Shown here: positions 8,082-13,221 of the stretch, one piece after another
How the letters are laid out: the number at the start of each line of letters is the position of its first letter
Numbering within the stretch: position 1 is the first letter of the stretch
Source of the DNA: Mucidula mucida
Taxonomy: Eukaryota > Basidiomycota > Agaricomycetes > Agaricales > Physalacriaceae
NCBI GenBank assembly: GCA_015501055.1
Contig: JADNYV010000900.1
Location: 1-13,221, forward strand
DNA: 13,221 nucleotides
Direction: 5' to 3'
Made by a program: the position numbers and the translations under genes
Notes under the pieces: model-generated
Database searches by the model: none
Seen by the model: the letters and a program-made list of their open reading frames with translations, nothing else
Told to the model about the DNA's origin: nothing

Positions 8082-10371
8082 ATGACTACCACAACGCCCG
8101 GTAAGTCATTATTTATTTCCAGACTTCAGGACACTGACTTCGAGTGAGCAGAGCTCAAATCCTACGAGGGGAAGGTTGGGTATCGCTTCATTTCGGAAAA
8201 CATTGTCGTTACGTCCCCCAACTCGAACCACATTGCATTGCCTCTCGTCGGCGTGCAGGAAATCAACATGCTTGCCGACGGACACTTTGGTCACGACGAT
8301 CCTCTCTACCATCCCCAACCTTTTGACACTCGTGTACCACACCTCGCCCTCATCCGCTTCCCCTCTACCGGCAACGACCATATCCTCTGGCTGTCCCCCT
8401 CTACTGTCGAATTTGAACGCACTTCGCAGGACGCTTCCAGCGGGCTGGGTGTAATCAATGCTAAATGGGTCGATCTTCTTCGCGGAGTGTGGAAAATGGC
8501 CCGCGACCGTCTGTCGAAGGTGGTCAGCGGCCTCAGCGCCGAAGACGCCACGCTCATCCGTGAAGATAGACAGCTCAGTGACTTTGTCCCACGCCTCAAA
8601 TACCTGTTCGGGCGCTTCACCTGTCCGGCGTCATTCGATGAGTCGTTAATGACTTGGCGGATGACCCAGCGCATTATCCTTGAGTTCGACGCACGCTTAA
8701 CCTGGTTCCTCCAAGCCCGCGAGCCGTATTATCACTTCACTGGTCGCATCGAGCCGCTTCTCGATGTTATTGGTGCCCTCACTGATAGATTGGAGGAGGC
8801 GGAGAGTTTGTACAGAGTGAGTCCTGTTCATTCACTTACCTAGCCGTGACTAACGTTATTTGCAGGCGGGCGTGCCTGTCTGGCTCTCTCGACGACTTGG
8901 TGCAGAGACAGGAATCCGTGTCGACAAGTGGTTTGACGATGGGCCGCCGCCTGTTCGGCGCTTTCAGAATATCGGCGTCTCCTACAAGCAAGCAAATCCT
9001 CCTCATCCTGTCATCTTTGTCGGCAGCAGCGGCTCGCTCGAACGGTATCGGGCGATGGCAGCCTATATTCGCAAGATGGCATCGCCGCCAAGTATTTACC
9101 ACAGCCATGGTGAAATCTTGCCTTTCACCCCTCCCACTGCATCTTCATCCAAGTCCGATACTCCTCGCGCATCAGCATCTCCGATCCAAACGGTGTCTTC
9201 ATCATCGTCCCCGGCAAAACATTCTTCGTCTCGTTCATCAAAACGTCCCGCACCATGTATGTGTTTTCATACATTTCTTTGGCCGATAACTCATTCCCTT
9301 CGCATAGATTCTTCTCGCTCAAAAGCACTCAGTGCCAATAAGCCCGACCGTAACAAGTTCGAGGATACGCAGTCGCCCTTGATGCCCCGCGCCTTGCCTA
9401 CTTGGATGGCAGCGCTCAAGCGCGCCGGTGGAAACCGCCAACCATCAGGCCCGTTGCCCTCTGGTGTTCGCAGAGGTTATGCCCTTCCTGATCCGAATGT
9501 CATCGCCAATGTCGAGAACGAGACGACGAGGGCTTTCATGCTCCTAACGTATCTCAAACTGCGCACCATTCTTCATTATCGTCTGCAGTCGTCGGTATTC
9601 GAGCCGTTGGCAGCACCAGTTTGGCGGCGTGTGTTGGGGCTCGAGTTACACGGGTCTAAAGGAGATGGATGGGCAGCAAAGGCTCACGAAGAAGTCCGAC
9701 AGGAGCTATCAAAGTGTATAGAAGCGGGTTCAATGCAGGTGTGGATTTTTTCTCTTCTATCTATTTGACTTGAAATAACCCTGTCGCTCTAGGGCTCTGT
9801 CGACCTGTCCAACCTTTCTACTGCGTCGGCGACTTGGCAAGGAGAACAGCTACAACCGAATGTTTTACCTGCTCAGCATGTTTGCCGGGAAATTCTTTGG
9901 GAGTTATTCGAGACCAATTTCCGCTACGAGTTCCTCGCGCTCGACCGCCTTTGCTACGACCTCAAGCCCGTGGGCTTCAACGATCCGCAACCTGACACGG
10001 AGCTTGGGCAAGCAGTGCCTTACGACAATTTGGATGCCTCGTCTTTCGGTGACCGCCAGATGCAGATTCTCGGTGCACTTTTCAACGGCCGAGTCGTCCC
10101 GGAGAGCATTGACTGGGGTCGGATGGGGCTGGCGGCAGCAACGTTTACGGGACGCGCGTCTGTCCTGGCTGCTTTGTACCGGGTGATGCGACGCTGGTGT
10201 CGTGTTCCACCAATGCCGGCGGGAACTTCACAGGCCGCTCACAAGTTGATCTGTGGCTCTCTGATGTCAGAACGGGAAATGCGGACTGTTGAGTACGGAT
10301 TAGCTGAGTACTATGTGGACTGTTACGTTACAGTTTTCGGGCGCGCACCCCTTCTTCCTCACGGACTGTAG
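8082..10371 (+). CDS. Intact five-exon gene, 694-residue protein of unknown function
   Basis: Exons 8082-8100, 8152-8816, 8866-9256, 9308-9738 and 9793-10371; introns of 51, 49, 51 and 54 bp with donors GTAAGT, GTGAGT, GTATGT and a weak GTGTGG, and AG acceptors preceded by CTGAC, CTAAC, ATAAC and ATAAC branch sites. Joined length is 2,085 bases with no internal stop or frameshift. The first exon is only 19 nt (MTTTTP). Parts: a globular N-terminus with LADGHFGHDDPLYHPQPFD; AGVPVWLSRRL at about residue 229; a Ser/Pro-rich linker at about residues 315-360; and a C-terminal block with REILWELFETNFRYEFLALD and an LAALYRVMRRWCR helix. No signal peptide or membrane segment is evident. From memory it resembles a large family of agaricomycete hypothetical proteins with GLPVW and ALDR-type motifs, often found in repeat-rich DNA; I cannot confirm that, and I assign no function. 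It is the only clearly intact gene here and faces the hAT transposase head to head, so it may be cargo of that element or a neighbour caught between insertions. Confidence 0.82.
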
Positions 10372-10589
10372 AGTATTCGTTTTTGTGGACGATTTTGTAG
10401 TTTTTTTGTATATTAGATGTATCATACTCTTCACCTGATGCGTCGTATGCGTCGCTTCGCAACAGTACTCGCATCAGGTTTGTTTGTAGCACAACATTTT
10501 GTATGGCCTTCATGGCCTTTGTCCTTTTTTTTGCTAATGGCATTTTACCTAATTATGTGTGATCTGGACTGAAATTGTATAATGAATAT

Positions 10590-10675
10590 GCCCTTTTGGC
10601 GCAGTGGTTATACTCGTTGTTGTGCTGATGCACAGAAATGGCTGAGCTCCGTGGGTTCAATGCTCACGGGGTTCA
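10590..10675 (+). pseudogene. tRNA-like relic with A and B boxes (possible SINE head)
   Basis: TGGCGCAGTGGTTA (10597-10610) fits the pol III A box. GTGGG-TTCAATG-CTCAC (10651-10667) forms a T arm with a 5-bp stem and 7-nt loop and contains a B box. The D stem does not close, the acceptor strands (GCCCTTT and GGGGTTC) do not pair, and the middle holds TGTGC-TGAT-GCACA in place of a normal anticodon arm. So this is not a working tRNA; a tRNA pseudogene or the head of a tRNA-derived SINE fits better. An A/T-rich run (10676-10697) follows. Confidence 0.4.
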
Positions 10676-10696
10676 TTTTGTTCAAAAAATATATAT

Positions 10697-10908
10697 TAGG
10701 AGCTGAATACTCACGAATACTCACGAATATAAGAATACTCATGAGTATTCACGAATATTTATGAGTATGAGTCTATCGAGTATTCGTGGCCCCAAACTGA
10801 AACTCTAGACTCACCATAGACTCTAGACTCTACTCTACTCACGTGCGAGTATACTCTTGGCTTGCATGATGAGTATGAGTTTATTCGTGAGTACTTTTTT
10901 TATTCTAT
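10697..10908. repeat. Subterminal GAGTAT/TACTC palindrome array, right end
   Basis: Repeated GAATACTCACGAATA and TATGAGTATGAGT words, with a perfect 18-bp palindrome GAATACTCATGAGTATTC (10733-10750). Also a run of CTAGACTC words (10803-10838). It mirrors the array at 3388-3570 in length and position but has a different core. At 10697 the sequence TAGGAGCTGAATACTCACGA weakly resembles a hAT terminus, so a short non-autonomous element (10697-10925) is an alternative reading. Confidence 0.6.
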
Positions 10909-10925
10909 ACTCGCGTCCGACTCTA
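10909..10925 (-). repeat. Right terminal inverted repeat (hAT type)
   Basis: Read on the minus strand: TAGAGTCGGACGCGAGT, matching the left end at 14 of 17 bases. Chromovirus sequence starts directly outside it. The minus-strand frame of the chromodomain runs without a stop into this end and the array, giving a chance C-terminal extension. Confidence 0.55.
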
Positions 10926-11400
10926 ATGCGAGCAAGCGCAGGTGGCTTCGGCTTTTTCGGGTACTGCTGGTGAAAGTCGCGAATGGCTTCGTCGGCATTC
11001 TTGAGATTGCATGCCGGTTCCCATGTCTGTTCGTGTGTGCCATAACCCTTCCAGTGAACCTTGTATTGAAAACCCCCGCGGTACTTCCGGGAATTCACCA
11101 CTTTCTCACCTCCCATTCCGGTTCGGCTCCTTCCAGCACAGGTGGTGGACGCGTGTCTCGGGGTTGCGTCGGAAATTGCGGCTCGTGGTAAGGCGTCAGA
11201 GGGCCTCATTGAACACGGGATGAATGCTTTTCCACGTGTGAGGAATCTGGAGCTTATAAGAGCTCGTCCCAACTTTCTTGATCACTTTGAACGGCCCGAA
11301 GCGTTTGTCATCGAGCTTCTTCATTGGTCGATCCGTGCTGAGATTCGTCCCTTCCAGCCATACTTTGTCGCCTTCCTTGTACTCCACTGCTCTGTCCGTT
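10926..11400 (-). pseudogene. Chromovirus integrase C-terminus and chromodomain
   Basis: EYKEGDKVWLEGTNL, RPMKKLDDKRFGPFKVI and KSIHPVFNEAL (11387-11196) are the SH3-like C-terminal part of gypsy integrase. In the next frame a chromodomain follows (about 11110-10961): KYRGGFQYKVHWKGYG, then TWEPACNLKNADEAIRDFH, with the Trp residues of the aromatic pocket present. Such chromodomains steer integration toward marked heterochromatin in this clade. The frame then runs on through PKKPKPPALA and into the hAT terminus at 10925. Confidence 0.85.
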
Positions 11401-12560
11401 TCCTGTCATAAAACCGTTTCATATCCTCTTTGGCCATCTTCAATGCGACCCCACTTCGTCCCATGTTTCCTCATGCCGTCGGCAAACTCCTGCGCAGTCT
11501 CATTTCTCGATGCCGTTTTCGGGCGGTGCCTTTGTAGGGTGTCTGCCCATGTCTGCGAAGAACGGAGTGACTTTGGTCCCGAGTGAACTCGATCGTTGTA
11601 AACGAATTCAGCAGAGGGTAACCATTCGTGCCAGTCGTTCTGATGATGTTGACGAATAACCGTAAGAATGTTCTATCTCTTGTTCAACCGTTCCGTCTGC
11701 CATTTGCCTGTGGATGGTACGCCGTCTGAAGTTCCCTTCATGCCCAACAGCCGGTATAACTCCTTCATGAAACGCGAGTGTATTGGGACCTCGATCATGT
11801 ATCATCTGTCCGGCATCCATGTATGGGGAAATTCGATCCGGTAATACGAGCCATGCCTTCTGACGTCAGGTGGTGTGTGTGGTATATACGTAACCGCTTG
11901 GTGAAATGGTCCACAAAGTCTGATCGCATTGTATCCTCCCGATCCGAACTCGCCATCATGTCCGTCCCACTTCTCCCATGGTTCGCTTGGCCTATAGATG
12001 AGAGGGTGCAGCCGGTTGTGCGATGTGACTTTGGTAACTGGCATTTTGACACCCTTCACGTATTCCGACGTCTCGGCTAATTCCTGGCCACCAATAGGTT
12101 GTATCACTCGAGGTCTTGTATCGTCCGGATGCCCGCAAGCTGTGCTCATGATGCATTCCAATAACTTTTCCCCCAATTCCTTGGCCTTGGTATGTAAATA
12201 CGATCTTCCATATAATAAGTCCTTTTCCTTCTCTTCCCATCCTTTTCTTTGTTTTCTAATGCTTTTGTACGTATCTGTCTTGTTTCCTTTTCTTGTTTGA
12301 TTTGTTAAGTAATTCGTCCTCCGTGTATCTACTGTATGTGAAGAAATTGAATTGTGAATAAAAAACTCCGGTTTTAGCAAAACAACGTTTTCGTTATCTT
12401 TTTCCCCCTTCTCAAGGCCTGTCATCCTTGACAAGGCATCAGCTTTCCCCATCGTCTTGCCCGGCTTGTGAATCATCTGTATGTCATACTCCGCCAACTC
12501 CGTAACCCATCTCGCCTGCCTCCGATTCAACTTCTGTGGCTTCCGGAAGTACTGAAGGTT
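11400..12560 (-). pseudogene. Chromovirus RNase H end, integrase zinc finger and catalytic core, frameshifted
   Basis: A 242-codon frame (12530-11802) opens with RRQARWVTELAEYDIQMIHK and GKADALSR, the standard end of gypsy RNase H. A charged linker follows, then fragments of the integrase HHCC finger in two frames (TYWWPGISRDV in one, EYVKG in the next). Core fragments include SEPWEKWDGHDGEF, GYNAI, DFVDHFTK, LTSEGMARI and MIHDRGPN (second acidic residue, near 11795). The segment that should hold the catalytic Glu (about 11600-11700) is badly scrambled. The copy could not make a working integrase as it stands. Confidence 0.75.
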
Positions 12561-13221
12561 TTGATGATCGGTAAAACCTCCACTGTCTCCTTAGCGCCTA
12601 GGAGATATTGCCGCAGTCGTCATCGAGTCCATAATAGCCATCATCTCTTTGTCGTAGATCTCATAATTGCGCTCCACTTCGTTCAGCGCGCGAGATCGAA
12701 AGCTACTGGTCTCCATTTTCCGTCAACAACTGGGAAAGAACCGCCCCGTTCGCATAGTTCGAGGAGTCCGCCTCACTCGAAACTTGCCGTCGTCGCGTGG
12801 TACGATCAGAACGGGTTCTTCCGTCATCCTCCGTTTCAACTCCTCAAACGCCTCGTGCTGCTCCATGCCCCAAACCCACTCGCCCTTCCCGGTTAGCGAT
12901 GTCAATGGCTTCGCTACTCCCGCAAATCCCCGATGAAACGTCGGTAGAAGTTGCAGAAGCCCAGGAATGACTGCACTTCCTTCTTCTTCGTCGGCTCCTT
13001 CCATTCCTTCACTACGGCCACTTTTGCCGGATCCATCTTCACTTCTCCTCCTCCAACAATAACTCCTAAGTAATCTACAGTCTGTGCCTCAAAACTACAT
13101 TTCTCGGGTTTTAAATACAGCTTATTTACTCGTAATATCTCCAATACCTTTCGTACAATCTGTCTATGCTCCTCGAGAGTGTTCGTAAAGATAGTATATC
13201 ATCTAGGTAAACTATAACATG
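12560..13221 (-). pseudogene. Chromovirus reverse transcriptase C-terminus and RNase H, frameshifted
   Basis: The window edge starts inside RT: VIVYLDDIL carries the two catalytic Asp residues of the palm (13203-13198). After a shift near 13190 come LYLKPEKCSF and VDYLGVIVGGGEVKMDPAK (thumb), then QSFLGFCNFYRRFI. A shift near 12932 leads to FAGVAKPLTSLTGKGEW and EELKRRMTEEPVLIVPRDD (connection). Another near 12774 leads to the RNase H start with its Asp (EADSSNYANGAVLSQ). Further shifts between 12700 and 12560 cross NEVERNYEIYDKEM and reach TDHQNLQYF. Each shift reads as loss of one base. Confidence 0.82.

Larger units (their letters stand above)
3371..10925. mobile_element. Proposed 7.55-kb hAT-type element with two divergent genes
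   Basis: The two ends are inverted copies: TAGAGATGGACACGAGT at 3371 and, read on the minus strand from 10925, TAGAGTCGGACGCGAGT (14 of 17 identical). TAGAGATGG is the usual look of a hAT terminus. Inside each end lies about 200 bp of short palindromes built on GAGTA/TACTC. Between them are a hAT transposase on the minus strand and an intact 694-residue gene on the plus strand. No TIR or GAGTA array is found just upstream of the transposase (7183-8081), where a single-gene element should end; this favours the far end at 10925. Against it: the 8 bases outside the ends (GCGTAGAC and ATGCGAGC) do not match, so the ends could belong to two different insertions, for example a short non-autonomous copy at 10697-10925. 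Confidence 0.45.
10926..13221 (-). mobile_element. Ty3/gypsy chromovirus relic, 5' part beyond the window
   Basis: On the minus strand the domains follow the Ty3/gypsy pol order: the end of reverse transcriptase, RNase H, integrase zinc finger and core, integrase C-terminus and chromodomain. No single frame spans it; at least ten 1-nt shifts are needed to follow the homology. gag, protease and most of RT lie beyond 13221. The 3' side ends at the hAT terminus at 10925, so no LTR is seen attached to this copy. Confidence 0.85.

Noticed and set aside
10590..10675. Functional tRNA gene
   Set aside because: The acceptor strands do not pair, the D stem does not close and there is no standard anticodon loop.
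3363..10933. 8-bp target duplication for the proposed hAT element
   Set aside because: GCGTAGAC and ATGCGAGC share only a GCG/AG pattern when gapped; that is not enough to call a duplication.

Overview
This 13.2-kb window looks like a transposable-element island from a filamentous fungus, most likely a basidiomycete of the Agaricomycetes. The introns are very short (47-54 bp), with GTRNGN donors, CTAAY/CTRAY branch sites close to the acceptor, and T/CAG acceptors. The element families (hAT with a BED finger, a chromovirus with a chromodomain, and an HTH plus integrase-core protein) also fit that group. I see no recognisable housekeeping gene.

Layout. 1-780: nothing recognisable. 781-945: degenerate ~31-bp repeats built on ACACAGGTGTC. 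951-1280: two 165-bp direct repeats, each with a TATAAG box. 1373-2410 (+): relic of an HTH/integrase-core protein with one 51-bp intron and two in-frame stops. 2411-3370: non-coding, with a TATA box, a 12-bp inverted repeat and other LTR- or promoter-like traits. 3371-3570: hAT-type terminal inverted repeat (TIR) followed by an array of CTCGAG-centred palindromes. 3628-7182 (-): eight-exon hAT transposase with BED finger, RNase H-like core and dimerisation domain, carrying one apparent 1-nt frameshift. 7183-8081: head-to-head intergenic region. 8082-10371 (+): intact five-exon gene for a 694-residue protein of unknown function. 10590-10675: tRNA-like (A box/B box) relic. 10697-10925: second GAGTAT-rich array ending in a TIR that matches the left one at 14 of 17 positions. 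10926-13221 (-): Ty3/gypsy chromovirus relic (end of RT, RNase H, integrase, chromodomain) with many 1-nt frameshifts, cut by the hAT end at its 3' tail and by the window edge at its 5' side.

Most interesting reading: 3371-10925 may be one 7.55-kb hAT-type element carrying two divergent genes, the transposase and the intact 694-residue protein, between inverted ends with different palindrome arrays. Against this, no matching 8-bp target duplication is visible, and the two flanks are not obviously two halves of one target. A second point is that the frameshifts I could place in the chromovirus are all single-base losses, mostly repaired by doubling a neighbouring identical base. That pattern suggests unpolished homopolymer undercalls in a multi-copy repeat as much as biological decay.
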